A stretch of DNA of 64,000 bases from JBOZRQ01 sp050789255. GTDB lineage: Bacteria; Bacillota; Sulfobacillia; Symbiobacteriales; Symbiobacteriaceae. The position numbers and the translations under genes are program-made. The stretch lies in assembly GCA_050789255.1 (NCBI GenBank), contig JBOZRQ010000029.1, positions 16,266 to 80,265 of the forward strand, given 5' to 3'. Positions 49,637 to 57,982 of the stretch are shown here, piece by piece. The notes below the pieces were generated by a model. The model was not told the origin of the DNA and made no database searches. It was given only the letters and a program-made list of their open reading frames with translations. Within the stretch, counting starts at the first letter, position 1, and the number at the start of each line of letters is the position of its first letter.

Positions 49637-49728
49637 CCAGCAACCCGGCTACCATAGCGCACCGCTTCTGGTGTGCCGTAGGCCCGTGGCTTTGCGTCCC
49701 CGCCTTTCGACGGGTTTGCCCTTGATGG
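49637..49728 (-). ncRNA. Cyclic di-GMP-I (GEMM) riboswitch, orphan and antisense-facing
   Basis: The minus strand carries the diagnostic GEMM-I order: GGGCAAACC, a stem closed by a GAAA tetraloop (CGTC-GAAA-GGCG), GGGACGCAAAGCC, GGGCCT, a second hairpin (GCACACC...GGTGCG region), then GGTAGCCGGGTTGC. CCATCA and TGCTGG can close the P1 helix with one mismatch. These are the ligand-pocket and tetraloop-receptor elements of the family. A terminator follows about 25 bases behind it. No ORF on the minus strand lies downstream; transcription would run into the 3' side of prmC. Identification is by motif; function here is open. Confidence 0.88.
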
Positions 49729-49902
49729 AAGGGTTGTCTTACAGATCTGATTCTATCAAAAATGGGGATTATTACCATAGGACTGGAGTCCTATATTCTG
49801 GGTATCCTAAACCCGTGTACCAACCTTGCAACCGGGCAGGAAATCCTATCCTCTATCCAGAAGGCTGTTGGGTGTTGAGATGATCTGAGGGAGGGATGCG
49901 CC

Positions 49903-50967
49903 GTGGAGAAGCAGGATCGTCCGAGCAATCTGATCGTTGTCGACGCAGCCAGTCCTGACCCAGAGGCGCTGGAGCCGGCTGCTGTCCTGATTCGGCAGGG
50001 CGGAATCGTCGCTTTTCCCACCGAGACCGTTTACGGACTGGGGGCTGACGCTACCAACCCGACCGCCGTGAACCGTATTTTTGCCGCGAAGGGACGGCCT
50101 GCGGACAACCCGCTGATTGTCCACATCGCCTCACGTGAGGACGTTGCTCTTATAGCAGCCTCGGTCCCTCCTCGGGCTGAGGAGCTTATGGAGCGCTTCT
50201 GGCCCGGTCCGCTCACCCTGGTGCTTCCAAAGCGGCCCGATATACCCGACAACGTAACCTGTGGGTTGAAGTCGGTGGGCGTGCGTATGCCGAGCCACCC
50301 GATCGCCCTTGAACTGATTCGCTTGTCGCAAACGCCCGTGGCGGCGCCAAGTGCGAACCTGTCCGGCCGCCCGAGCCCGACCACAGCCGAGCATGTGGCC
50401 GAGGACCTCGCGGGACGGGTGGACCTGATTATCGACGGTGGCGAGACAGGGGTAGGCCTGGAGTCCACCGTGCTCGACATGACGAGCGATCCTCCGGCGT
50501 TGCTGAGGCCGGGTGGCGTCACCTTAGAAGAGCTGGTGGCGGTGCTTGGCCCGATCACCGTGGACGGCTCCGTTCACGGCGAGGAGCTGGGCGAGTCACC
50601 GCGCTCACCGGGCATGAAGTATACCCACTACGCACCCAAGGCCAAGATGATCCTGGTCGACGGGCCCCTGCTCCGCGTGCAGGAGCGGGTCCGGGACCTG
50701 ATATACGAGTATGAGGAAGAGGGCCGCAGGGTTGGGGTCATGTGCAGCGCAGAAAGCCGCGGTGTGTACCAGGCACCGATCGTCTTGGAGTTCGGATCAC
50801 GCAACGACCTCGCCACCGTGGCCAGTGACCTCTTCTCGACGCTGCGGGCGTTTGACCGGCACGGGGTCGACGTAGTCGTCGCGGAAGGCGTTCCTGTGCA
50901 CGGCCTCGGGCTCGCAGTTATGAACCGCATGATTCGAGCAGCCGGGGGTCAGGTGGTCCGGGTATGA
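49903..50967 (+). CDS. ywlC: Threonylcarbamoyl-AMP synthase (Sua5/YwlC)
   Basis: Makes threonylcarbamoyl-adenylate from threonine, bicarbonate and ATP for the t6A37 modification of ANN-decoding tRNAs. The 354 residues include the YrdC-like catalytic domain (GGIVAFPTETVYGLGADA, KGRPADNPLIVHI, PSANLSGRPSPT) and the C-terminal Sua5 domain after a linker with SPGMKYTHYAPKA, so it is the long Sua5 type. GTG 49903 has GAGGGAGGG upstream. It starts a tight cluster with ywlE and rpiB, as in Bacillus. The first 400 bases before it hold the riboswitch on the other strand. Confidence 0.95.
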   Translation: MEKQDRPSNLIVVDAASPDPEALEPAAVLIRQGGIVAFPTETVYGLGADATNPTAVNRIFAAKGRPADNPLIVHIASREDVALIAASVPPRAEELMERFWPGPLTLVLPKRPDIPDNVTCGLKSVGVRMPSHPIALELIRLSQTPVAAPSANLSGRPSPTTAEHVAEDLAGRVDLIIDGGETGVGLESTVLDMTSDPPALLRPGGVTLEELVAVLGPITVDGSVHGEELGESPRSPGMKYTHYAPKAKMILVDGPLLRVQERVRDLIYEYEEEGRRVGVMCSAESRGVYQAPIVLEFGSRNDLATVASDLFSTLRAFDRHGVDVVVAEGVPVHGLGLAVMNRMIRAAGGQVVRV

Positions 50968-51440
50968 CGATCCGGCACGTGCTGATGGTGTGCTCCGGCA
51001 ATACCTGTCGCAGCCCCATGGCTGCGGCAATCTTGCGCGACCTCTGGGCCCGGACCCGGGCTGGCTGGGATCTGCAAATCGCCTCTGCGGGCACTAGTGC
51101 ATTCCCCGGCATGGAAGCGACAGACCATGCCGTCTCCACGATGAGGCAGCGCGGACTGGACCTGACCGACCACCGGTCGCGAACGGTTACCGACGACAGC
51201 CTCAGCGGGGTTGACCTTGTCCTTACCATGACCGCCCGGCACAAGGAGCATATCGTCATGCTGTGGCCGGAGCTGAAGGAGAAGGTATACACGCTGGGGG
51301 AGTACGCTGGGACCGGACGCGATGTGCCTGACCCGTTCGGAGGCACCCTTGCACACTATGAGACAACAGCTACCGAGTTGGAGCGGGTCCTGCGCAAAGT
51401 CGCCGACAGAATACGCAAAGAGGGGAATCCCGGAGCATGA
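50964..51440 (+). CDS. ywlE: Low-molecular-weight phosphatase, probable protein-arginine phosphatase
   Basis: A 158-residue LMW-PTP fold enzyme. The P-loop CSGNTCRS has nucleophile Cys10, Arg16 and Thr14; a threonine at that position is the feature that gives Bacillus YwlE its phospho-arginine specificity. The general acid Asp is in VPDPFGG. ATG 50964 overlaps the ywlC stop and its own end overlaps rpiB, so all three are translationally coupled. The cognate arginine kinase McsB is not in this window. Confidence 0.92.
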   Translation: MTIRHVLMVCSGNTCRSPMAAAILRDLWARTRAGWDLQIASAGTSAFPGMEATDHAVSTMRQRGLDLTDHRSRTVTDDSLSGVDLVLTMTARHKEHIVMLWPELKEKVYTLGEYAGTGRDVPDPFGGTLAHYETTATELERVLRKVADRIRKEGNPGA

Positions 51441-51880
51441 AGGTAGCAATTGGTTGCGACCATGGCGGTATTGATCTGAAAGAGGCGGTTATCGAAACGC
51501 TCAAGGGGCTTCACCTCGATGTCATTGACATGGGGACCCACGATCGAAACTCCTGCGACTACCCAGACTTCGCTCAGACGGTAGCGCAAGCTGTGGCTTC
51601 CGGCGAATGCGAGCGCGGCGTGCTCATTTGCGGCACGGGCATTGGAATGAGCATCGCTGCCAACAAGGTGGCGGGCGTTCGAGCAGCCCTGTGCAACGAG
51701 ATCTTCTCTGCCAAGATGACGCGCGCCCACAACGATGCCAACATCCTGTGCATGGGCGCCCGTGTCGTAGGGCCTGGGGTAGCCCAGGAGATCACTCACG
51801 CCTTCTTTACCGGCACCTTTGAGGGTGGTCGTCACACCCGCCGCGTGGAGAAGATCGCTGCCCTCGAAGGCGGAAGGTAG
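51437..51880 (+). CDS. rpiB: Ribose-5-phosphate isomerase B
   Basis: Interconverts ribose-5-phosphate and ribulose-5-phosphate. 147 residues; opens with VAIGCDHGGIDLKE, the catalytic Cys65 in CGTGIGMSIAANK, and the phosphate-binding arginines in the HNDANILCMGARV and RHTRRV region. It starts at ATG 51437 within the ywlE end. RpiB supplies pentoses alongside the transaldolase encoded 14 kb upstream. Confidence 0.95.
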   Translation: MKVAIGCDHGGIDLKEAVIETLKGLHLDVIDMGTHDRNSCDYPDFAQTVAQAVASGECERGVLICGTGIGMSIAANKVAGVRAALCNEIFSAKMTRAHNDANILCMGARVVGPGVAQEITHAFFTGTFEGGRHTRRVEKIAALEGGR

Positions 51881-51888
51881 GGGTTGCG

Positions 51889-52449
51889 TTGAACGATGAG
51901 GCCTTTCTGCTCCAAGTGCGGCAGCAGGTCAGGCAGGCGGCCGCAGAGCTCCTTGAAGCCTCGGCGCTAACACGGGGTCAAGTGCTGGTCGTGGGTTGCA
52001 GCACCAGTGAGGTGGCGGGCGCCCGCATTGGTACCGCAGGCAGCGAGAACGTTGCTCTCGCAGTGTTAGAGCCACTTTGGGAAATAACCCAGCAACACGG
52101 TGTCTTTCTGGCGTGCCAGTGTTGTGAGCATCTGAACCGGGCCCTGGTCGTTCAGCAGGAAGCTGCCGACCATTATGGCTGGGAGCAGGTCTCGGTGATC
52201 CCTGTCCCCAAAGCCGGAGGAGCTTTTGCTGCCCGGGCGATGCACCACATGCCTGGAGCGATTGTTGTTGAAGAGATCCGTGCACACGCCGGACTCGACA
52301 TTGGGAGCACCTTGATCGGCATGCATCTGCGCCGGGTGGCTGTCCCTGTGCGCCTGAGTCTCGACATGGTGGGGCACGCCCGGCTCACCGCGGCGCGCAC
52401 GCGTCCCAAACTTATCGGAGGTGAGCGGGCCGTCTATCGTCTCTCCTAG
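51889..52449 (+). CDS. ywlG: YwlG/TIGR01440 family protein
   Basis: A 186-residue protein of the DUF436 family, function not established. Recognisable stretches are VLVVGCSTSEVAGARIGTAGS, LACQCCEHLNRALV and PVPKAGGAFAA. The two-cysteine QCCEHLNR and GCSTSE motifs suggest a nucleotide or metal site, by appearance only. TTG 51889 follows GGTAGGGGTTGCG. It follows rpiB by eight bases as in Bacillus; glyA, which normally comes next, is absent here. Confidence 0.9.
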   Translation: MNDEAFLLQVRQQVRQAAAELLEASALTRGQVLVVGCSTSEVAGARIGTAGSENVALAVLEPLWEITQQHGVFLACQCCEHLNRALVVQQEAADHYGWEQVSVIPVPKAGGAFAARAMHHMPGAIVVEEIRAHAGLDIGSTLIGMHLRRVAVPVRLSLDMVGHARLTAARTRPKLIGGERAVYRLS

Positions 52450-52498
52450 AGCGGGGCGGCCCCTTTCGCGAATACTTAGCCTGGAGGTAGGTTTACGT

Positions 52499-53128
52499 AT
52501 GTCAAAGGTAGTTGTGATCGATCATCCGCTGATTCAGCACAAGCTGTCCATGATTCGCGATCAGGCCACCGGTACCAAGGACTTCCGCGAGCTGGTCGAA
52601 GAGGTAGCCATGCTGATGGCGTACGAGATTACTCGCGACCTGCCGCTTGAGAGCTGCGACGTGCAGACGCCGGTTGCCACCGCGAAGTGCCATCGCCTGG
52701 CCGGCGAGAAACTGGGCATCATCCCCGTTCTGCGCGCGGGCCTTGGTATGGTGCAAGGCATTTTGAACCTCTACCCCACCGCCCGTGTCGGCCACATTGG
52801 ATTGTATCGCGACCCCAACACCCTCAAGCCCGTCGAATATTATTGCAAGCTCCCTTCGGACCTGCCCGACCGTGAACTGATCATCCTGGACCCCATGCTG
52901 GCCACGGGTGGATCCGCGGCGGCGGCCATCGAGCTCGTCAAGAGCAAGGGCGGCCGGAAGATCAAGCTTCTTTCCCTGATCGCCGCTCCGGAAGGTGTTC
53001 GCGTGGTTCAGGAGGCCCATCCGGACGTGGATATCTTTACGGCGGCCGTCGATGAGTACCTGAACGACCACGCCTACATTGTCCCCGGCCTGGGTGACGC
53101 AGGAGATCGCCTCTTCGGAACGAAATAA
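52499..53128 (+). CDS. upp: Uracil phosphoribosyltransferase
   Basis: Pyrimidine salvage: uracil + PRPP to UMP. From ATG 52499 (GGAGGTAGG upstream) it has 209 residues, exactly the family length, starting SKVVVIDHPLIQHKL. The PRPP-binding motif is ILDPMLATGGSAAAAIE and the uracil-site segment is YIVPGLGDAGDRLFGT. The longer frame from 52421 overlaps ywlG and is not needed. Confidence 0.97.
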   Translation: MSKVVVIDHPLIQHKLSMIRDQATGTKDFRELVEEVAMLMAYEITRDLPLESCDVQTPVATAKCHRLAGEKLGIIPVLRAGLGMVQGILNLYPTARVGHIGLYRDPNTLKPVEYYCKLPSDLPDRELIILDPMLATGGSAAAAIELVKSKGGRKIKLLSLIAAPEGVRVVQEAHPDVDIFTAAVDEYLNDHAYIVPGLGDAGDRLFGTK

Positions 53129-53166
53129 TTCTGACAGTCCAATAACTGGAGGTCGGAACTACCCCC

Positions 53167-53598
53167 ATGGCACGCCCTAGCTGGGACGAATACTTTATGG
53201 AGTTGGCGCAGGTTGTGGCGAAGCGGTCGACCTGCAACAGGCGTTCCGTGGGCGCCGTGCTCGTGCGCGACAAACGAATCCTGACCACCGGCTACAACGG
53301 CTCCCCCCCGGGGCTGCCCCACTGCACCGATGCAGGATGTCTCATGGTTGACAACCATTGCGTCCGCGCAATCCACGCCGAGCAGAATGCGATCATCCAA
53401 GGCGCTCTTCATGGCATCGACCTGCGTGGAGCTACCTGCTACGTCACCAGTTCCCCCTGCGTGCACTGCAGCAAAATGCTTATTGCCGCGGGCATTAAGC
53501 GAATCGTCTTCCTGGAGGCCTACACTGAGGCAATCGGTCAGGAAATGGCACGTGAGGCTGGCGTTTCCCTTGAGCGCTTTCATCGCGAGGAGGCGTAA
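53167..53598 (+). CDS. comEB: Deoxycytidylate deaminase (ComEB-like)
   Basis: A zinc-dependent dCMP deaminase that supplies dUMP for thymidylate synthesis. 143 residues; catalytic HAE at residues 70-72, zinc cysteines 98 and 101 in PCVHC, and the start RPSWDEYFMELAQVVAKRSTC with NRRSVGAVLV typical of dCMP deaminases. ATG 53167 follows GGAGGTCGGAACTACCCCC. A MazG-like pyrophosphohydrolase gene follows after two bases, so both concern nucleotide-pool control. Confidence 0.92.
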   Translation: MARPSWDEYFMELAQVVAKRSTCNRRSVGAVLVRDKRILTTGYNGSPPGLPHCTDAGCLMVDNHCVRAIHAEQNAIIQGALHGIDLRGATCYVTSSPCVHCSKMLIAAGIKRIVFLEAYTEAIGQEMAREAGVSLERFHREEA

Positions 53599-53600
53599 AG

Positions 53601-53915
53601 GTGAAAACCAAAACCATCGCGCTGCCACAACTTAATAACCTCCGACCGTCTGTCGAGTCGACCGCGATTAAGCTCATGGAGGAAACGGGCGAGCTGGCGG
53701 CAGCCATCGCCCGTTTCAAAGGCTACGGAGGTATTCAGATCACCACGCGGGACCGCCGTGAGCTCGCGAAGGATTGCGCCCGAGAGCTGCTGGATGTCGC
53801 ACAGACAGCCATCACAATGATGTTTGTACTCGAAGAGCAATACGGCGTTGACGTGGAAGCCGTGGTCTCCGAGCACGTTCAGAAATTGATCGACAAGGGC
53901 TACCTTGGGCTTTGA
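53601..53915 (+). CDS. MazG-like nucleotide pyrophosphohydrolase
   Basis: A 104-residue all-alpha NTP pyrophosphatase. The metal site is visible as MEETGELAAAI followed by CARELLDVAQT, i.e. the paired ExxE and ExxD helices of the MazG/dUTPase-like superfamily. The start is GTG 53601 after GAGGAGGCGTAAAG. It probably removes non-canonical or excess NTPs; the exact substrate is unknown. Its stop codon lies inside the -35 box of the tagO promoter. Confidence 0.85.
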   Translation: MKTKTIALPQLNNLRPSVESTAIKLMEETGELAAAIARFKGYGGIQITTRDRRELAKDCARELLDVAQTAITMMFVLEEQYGVDVEAVVSEHVQKLIDKGYLGL

Positions 53916-53940
53916 CAATTTTGCTCACCGCGAGTACAAT
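53912..53940 (+). promoter_or_regulatory. Sigma-A promoter of tagO
   Basis: TTGACA at 53912-53917 (containing the stop of the previous gene), 17-base spacer, TACAAT at 53935-53940. The leader of about 110 bases contains a G-U-rich hairpin GAGGCGATCC/GGGTCGTCTC near 54011-54036. Confidence 0.85.
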
Positions 53941-54059
53941 ACGTTTTGGTTCACGCGCGTTATGTCGCGTCTTTTGTGCATGCCTTCTAAACCGATATAG
54001 AGTTAAGCCGAGGCGATCCAACAGGGTCGTCTCGCGTACTAGTTAGGAGTGAACACGTA

Positions 54060-55112
54060 ATGTTAAACACAACCATGGTGTTTGCCCTGGCGCTGGTGAT
54101 CTCGCTGGTGCTGACGCCTGTGGTCCGCAAGTTGGCCCTGCGCACCGGTTTTGTGGATGTTCCGGTCGCACGGAGCATGCACTCTGAGCCGAAGCCCTAC
54201 CTGGGCGGCGTGGCCATGTTTGCGGCCTTTCTTGTTGCCGTAATCTTCGGGGGCGGTCTGAAGGACCCCAAGGTGGTCGGCATCCTCACTGGCGGCGCGC
54301 TAATCCTGCTGCTCGGCATCGTGGATGACAAGGTGCGGTTGAGTGCCAAAGTAAAGTTCATCGGCCAGATTGCGGCTGCGGCCCTTCTGGTGTACGCGTT
54401 TGATGTGAAGATCGACTACATTTACAGCCCGCTCGGCGACCGCTGGGTCCAGTTCGGCGCCTTCGCCGGCCCGCTCACAATCCTGTGGATCGTCGCCCTG
54501 GTGAATGTAGTTAACCTGATCGACGGTCTCGACGGTCTGGCGGCTGGCATCTCCAGCATCGCTTCGCTCACGCTCCTGCTGATCTCACTGCAGCAGAACC
54601 TGACCATGGCAATTACCCTTACGGCCGCCCTGGCCGGTGCGGCAATTGGTTTCCTGAGGTACAACTTCAACCCCGCGAAGATCTTCATGGGCGACGCCGG
54701 CTCGATGTTCCTCGGCTACACCCTGGCAGCGGTCTCGATTCACGGTGTTCTTAAGAGCGCCCTGACCGTGGGCGTGGTCGTGCCTGTGCTGGTGCTGGCG
54801 CTGCCGATCTTCGACACCGCCTTCGCCATCGTCCGCCGGGTCTCCAACGGCCGCTCCATTGGAGAGGCCGACAAGGATCATCTGCACCACCGCCTGCTGC
54901 GCCTTGGACTGTCGCACCGCAACACCGTGCTGGTCATGTGGGCCATTTCCGCCTGGCTTGGCCTGTCCGCCGTGGCGGTCACGGAGGTCTCTTTGGCGCA
55001 GGCCCTGCTGATCGTCGGCATGGTGGTGCTGGGCATCCTGTTTGGTGCCAAGAAAATGGGCTTGCTTGAGGTTTCCGAGCCGGAACCTGAGCGCAAGGTT
55101 GTAGGCCGTTAG
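54060..55112 (+). CDS. tagO: Undecaprenyl-phosphate GlcNAc-1-phosphate transferase (TagO/WecA)
   Basis: A polytopic membrane enzyme of 350 residues with about ten to eleven helices. It transfers GlcNAc-1-P (or a related sugar) from UDP to undecaprenyl phosphate, the first step of secondary wall polymers and teichoic acids. Family motifs: PKPYLGGVAMF, GIVDDKVRLSAKVKF, VNLIDGLDGLAAG, FNPAKIFMGDAGSMFLGY and the cytosolic HLHHRLLRLG. ATG 54060 follows TAGGAGTGAACACGTA. It probably feeds the wall polymer that holds the SLH proteins (inference). Confidence 0.94.
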   Translation: MLNTTMVFALALVISLVLTPVVRKLALRTGFVDVPVARSMHSEPKPYLGGVAMFAAFLVAVIFGGGLKDPKVVGILTGGALILLLGIVDDKVRLSAKVKFIGQIAAAALLVYAFDVKIDYIYSPLGDRWVQFGAFAGPLTILWIVALVNVVNLIDGLDGLAAGISSIASLTLLLISLQQNLTMAITLTAALAGAAIGFLRYNFNPAKIFMGDAGSMFLGYTLAAVSIHGVLKSALTVGVVVPVLVLALPIFDTAFAIVRRVSNGRSIGEADKDHLHHRLLRLGLSHRNTVLVMWAISAWLGLSAVAVTEVSLAQALLIVGMVVLGILFGAKKMGLLEVSEPEPERKVVGR

Positions 55113-55128
55113 TTTTTTGGAGAAACAA

Positions 55129-55167
55129 GGAGGGTAGAGGCTTCATCCGAGCCTCTACCCTCTTTTT
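55129..55167 (+). terminator. Intrinsic terminator between tagO and mnaA
   Basis: A 13-bp stem GAGGGTAGAGGCT/AGCCTCTACCCTC with loop TCATCCG, then TTTTT. It ends about 20 bases before mnaA, so it may act as a partial terminator. Confidence 0.9.
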
Positions 55168-55187
55168 GCAAGTAGGAGGACATCACA

Positions 55188-56345
55188 TTGCAGCGCCGTA
55201 AAGTCATGACCATTTTTGGCACCCGTCCGGAGGGCACGAAGATGGCCCCGGTGGTGAAGGCCCTTCGCCGCAAGTCTGAGTGGTTCGACGTCGTCGTGGT
55301 CAGTACCGGCCAGCAAAGAGAGCAGCTGGACATGGTGTTTCGGGCACACGGGTTTCAGCCGGATTACGATCTGGCCATTATGAAGCAGCGGCAGACACTC
55401 GCCGAGATTATGGTTAATGCGCTGAAAGGTCTCGACGAGGTGCTGGCCAAGGAACAGCCGGATGTCGTGCTGGTCCACGGCGATACACATACGACCGCCG
55501 CAGGGTCCCTCGCCGCTTTCTATCATAAGATCCCCGTAGCTCATGTGGAGGCCGGCCTGCGCACGTACGACAAGTACAGCCCCTGGCCTGAGGAGATCAA
55601 CCGGCGGATGGCGGGAGTGATTGCAGACCTACACTTCGCCCCTACCAGCGTCTCCAAGGAAAACCTACTCCAGGAGCGGGTCAATCCCGACACGATCTTT
55701 GTGGCGGGGCAGACCGGCGTTGACGCTACGCTTGAAGAGATCGCCAAGCCCCACGTCTTTGAGGACCCGTTTCTGCGGGATTTCGACTTCCCAGGTCACA
55801 GGGTGATTACCGTAACGGCCCACCGGCGTGAGAACTGGGGTGAGCCCATGCGGAATATGTTTACCGCCATGCGGGATCTCGTTGATCGTCATGAGGATGT
55901 CCTTCTCATTTATCCGGTCACCTTGAGCCCGAATGTTCGGGAGATCGCCTTCCCGATTTTGCAGGGGCACCCCCGCATCAAACTGCTCGATCCCATATCA
56001 CATCCCGATATGCTGCACCTGCTGACGAAGTCATTCATGGTGATGGCAGATTCCGGCGGCCTCCAGGAGGAGACGCCCTGCATGGGGGTGCCGCAGGTCC
56101 TCATGCGGGACACCACCGAGCGTCCAGAGGCAGTGACCGCCGGGGTAGTTATCAAAGCGGGTACTAGTTACAGTGGCGTCTTCGACGCAGGACACAGCCT
56201 GCTCTCCGATGAGTTGCTGTACCGTAGAATGGCCCAGGCCCGCAACCCGTTCGGAGATGGTCGAGCAAGCGATCGCATTGCCGACTACCTCGGCTGGTAC
56301 TTCGGTTTGCGTCAGCAAAAACCAGAGGAATTCGGGGCCAATTGA
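55188..56345 (+). CDS. mnaA: UDP-N-acetylglucosamine 2-epimerase
   Basis: Converts UDP-GlcNAc to UDP-ManNAc for wall-polymer linkage units or polysaccharides. 385 residues, typical for WecB/MnaA: KVMTIFGTRPEGTKMAPV, VLVHGDTHTTAAGSLAAFY, VAHVEAGLRTYDKYSPWPEEINRR and SGGLQEETPCMGVP. The TTG 55188 start has AGTAGGAGGA upstream. It belongs with tagO in cell-wall polymer synthesis and lies just upstream of the atp operon as in Bacillus. Confidence 0.96.
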   Translation: MQRRKVMTIFGTRPEGTKMAPVVKALRRKSEWFDVVVVSTGQQREQLDMVFRAHGFQPDYDLAIMKQRQTLAEIMVNALKGLDEVLAKEQPDVVLVHGDTHTTAAGSLAAFYHKIPVAHVEAGLRTYDKYSPWPEEINRRMAGVIADLHFAPTSVSKENLLQERVNPDTIFVAGQTGVDATLEEIAKPHVFEDPFLRDFDFPGHRVITVTAHRRENWGEPMRNMFTAMRDLVDRHEDVLLIYPVTLSPNVREIAFPILQGHPRIKLLDPISHPDMLHLLTKSFMVMADSGGLQEETPCMGVPQVLMRDTTERPEAVTAGVVIKAGTSYSGVFDAGHSLLSDELLYRRMAQARNPFGDGRASDRIADYLGWYFGLRQQKPEEFGAN

Positions 56346-56546
56346 CCCTCCTCCGCAGAATCGGACGAGCCGAGCAAGGCTGGTGCGCGCATCATAAGAG
56401 GTACTTTCTGTACCCATCGGGTGCGCGCCGTAGTCGGTGTAAGGTATTCGCCGTAGATAGAGTATCTCATTAGGTTGATGCGTTCGTGTTATGGCAAGGC
56501 TAACAACTTGGAATGCCCTAAAGTGCCCTCCCTAGCGCGATTCTCC

Positions 56547-56575
56547 TTGTTTTTTAAGATGCGCTTTAGTATACT
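56547..56575 (+). promoter_or_regulatory. Promoter of the ATP synthase operon
   Basis: TTGTTT at 56547-56552, 17-base spacer, TATACT at 56570-56575. Transcription would start near 56582, which rules out the TTG at 56581 as start of the first gene. In the gap 56346-56546 I see no gene and no strong terminator. Confidence 0.8.
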
Positions 56576-56622
56576 CCTCCTTGGGAGTCGAGCGGGCACG
56601 TCTGGAGGAGGATGAACCAGCA

Positions 56623-56874
56623 GTGTTCCGCAAAACCCGGGAAAAGTCGCCGTACTTCCTTGTAGCCATGGATTTTGGCTATACACTGCTCGCAGCCGTG
56701 GTTGTGTTCGGCTACATAGGCTACAAGCTTGACAGCCGATACAATAGCTCCCCATGGTTCCTTATCGGCGGGCTCGGTCTAGGGTTGGCTGTTGGCTTCA
56801 ATAGTCTCTTCCGGCGGCTAGGAATCCTCGAGAAGAACCGAAAGGCCGGCAAGGACCCAAAGCCGAAGCCGTGA
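56623..56874 (+). CDS. atpZ: AtpZ-like small membrane protein
   Basis: An 83-residue protein with two membrane helices (MDFGYTLLAAVVVFGYIGYKL and FLIGGLGLGLAVGFNSLF), matching the AtpZ/ATPase_gene1 family. Such proteins assist ATP synthase assembly or act in divalent-cation transport with AtpI. GTG 56623 is chosen because GGAGGAGG lies 11 bases upstream and the promoter excludes the longer frame. First gene of the atp operon. Confidence 0.8.
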   Translation: MFRKTREKSPYFLVAMDFGYTLLAAVVVFGYIGYKLDSRYNSSPWFLIGGLGLGLAVGFNSLFRRLGILEKNRKAGKDPKPKP

Positions 56875-56897
56875 ACCCCGATTAGGGGGCACAACCC

Positions 56898-57185
56898 TTG
56901 CTTATGGTTGTTATCGGAATCACATACGGATCACTTATAGGCTTGTTTGGTAACTGGCTGCTGTTCCGGAAGCTGGCTGAAAATCGTCGCATCGGTGTCG
57001 AGCCTCTAAAGGGTGTCGGTGCGGTCTTCTTCATCCGTTATGCCCTGGACGCAGCCAGCTTATTTGCCTTCGGATATGTCACGAAACACACCTGGTCAAT
57101 CATTGCCGCCGCCATGAGCCTTACGGTAGCGGTAAAGATCTCGCTCTTCATGGTCTACTCACGGAAAGGGGGGAAATTTGATTGA
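56898..57185 (+). CDS. atpI: ATP synthase subunit I (AtpI)
   Basis: A 95-residue membrane protein with three to four helices, the assembly factor usually encoded before atpB; it helps c-ring formation. The F-F-I-R-Y-A-L-D-A segment and overall size also resemble the AtpR family of N-ATPases, so the subgroup is uncertain. TTG 56898 is eight bases after GGGGG; ATG 56904 is the alternative. Its stop overlaps the atpB start by four bases. Confidence 0.75.
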   Translation: MLMVVIGITYGSLIGLFGNWLLFRKLAENRRIGVEPLKGVGAVFFIRYALDAASLFAFGYVTKHTWSIIAAAMSLTVAVKISLFMVYSRKGGKFD

Positions 57186-57982
57186 CCGACTTTCTGTTTA
57201 GTCTTGCAGCGGCTGCAGAGGGTGCGGCAGAGGAGCATGCGGCCGGTGGGTTCCACCTCCATGAGCCCCATGTGGTAGCACTGCCGAATACACCGTTCGA
57301 GATCAGCAACATGATCATCACCCAGTGGGGCATCATCGCTGTTCTCATCCTGCTGGCATTTGTCATCAACCGGGCGGTCCTCAGCAATCGGAAGTCCGGC
57401 CTGCGCGGAACCCTCGAGCTGCTCACCGATTTTCTTGAGGGCTGGTACGCTTCGTTCATCGGCGGTCGCAAGAACGCCCGGAAGTACCTCCCGCTCCTGT
57501 GCACCCTGTTCTTGTTTATCCTGATCTCTAACTACCTCGGCATTGTGCCGACGGCCGGTTACGGCTACTCCATGTTCGCCCCGACGGGCCGGTGGGGTAC
57601 TACCCTGGGCCTGGCCATCGTTGTGGCGATCGCGGTTCAGGTAATCACCATCAAGGAGCTCGGCGTCGGCGGCTGGATCAAGCACTTGCTCCACCTCGGC
57701 CCGCTCTCGATCCTTGAGGAGTTCGTGCGCCCCTTCTCGCTCTCGCTCCGTCTCTTCGGCAACATCTTCGGTGAAGAGACCCTGCTGGCGGTTATCATCA
57801 TGCTGGCTCCCATGATCGCTCCGATTCCCATTATGGGTCTGAGCCTCATGTTTGGTGCAATCCAGGCCATCGTGTTCACCACGCTGTCTGCGATCTACAT
57901 CGGTGGAGTCCTCGAGCATGCGGCCCACCACGGCCACGATGAGCACCACGAGCATGAGCACAAGGTGGTCCACGCTCACTAA
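57182..57982 (+). CDS. atpB: ATP synthase Fo subunit a
   Basis: Polytopic stator subunit (266 residues) forming the ion half-channels. The essential arginine is Arg190 in SLSLRLFGNIFGEE. The C terminus is a striking histidine-rich tail (HAAHHGHDEHHEHEHKVVHAH), and the N terminus contains another acidic/His segment (AEEHAAGGFHLHEPHVVAL). Start TTG 57182 overlaps the previous stop (TTGA) and follows AAGGGGGGAAAT. 198 bases separate it from atpE. Confidence 0.96.
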   Translation: MTDFLFSLAAAAEGAAEEHAAGGFHLHEPHVVALPNTPFEISNMIITQWGIIAVLILLAFVINRAVLSNRKSGLRGTLELLTDFLEGWYASFIGGRKNARKYLPLLCTLFLFILISNYLGIVPTAGYGYSMFAPTGRWGTTLGLAIVVAIAVQVITIKELGVGGWIKHLLHLGPLSILEEFVRPFSLSLRLFGNIFGEETLLAVIIMLAPMIAPIPIMGLSLMFGAIQAIVFTTLSAIYIGGVLEHAAHHGHDEHHEHEHKVVHAH

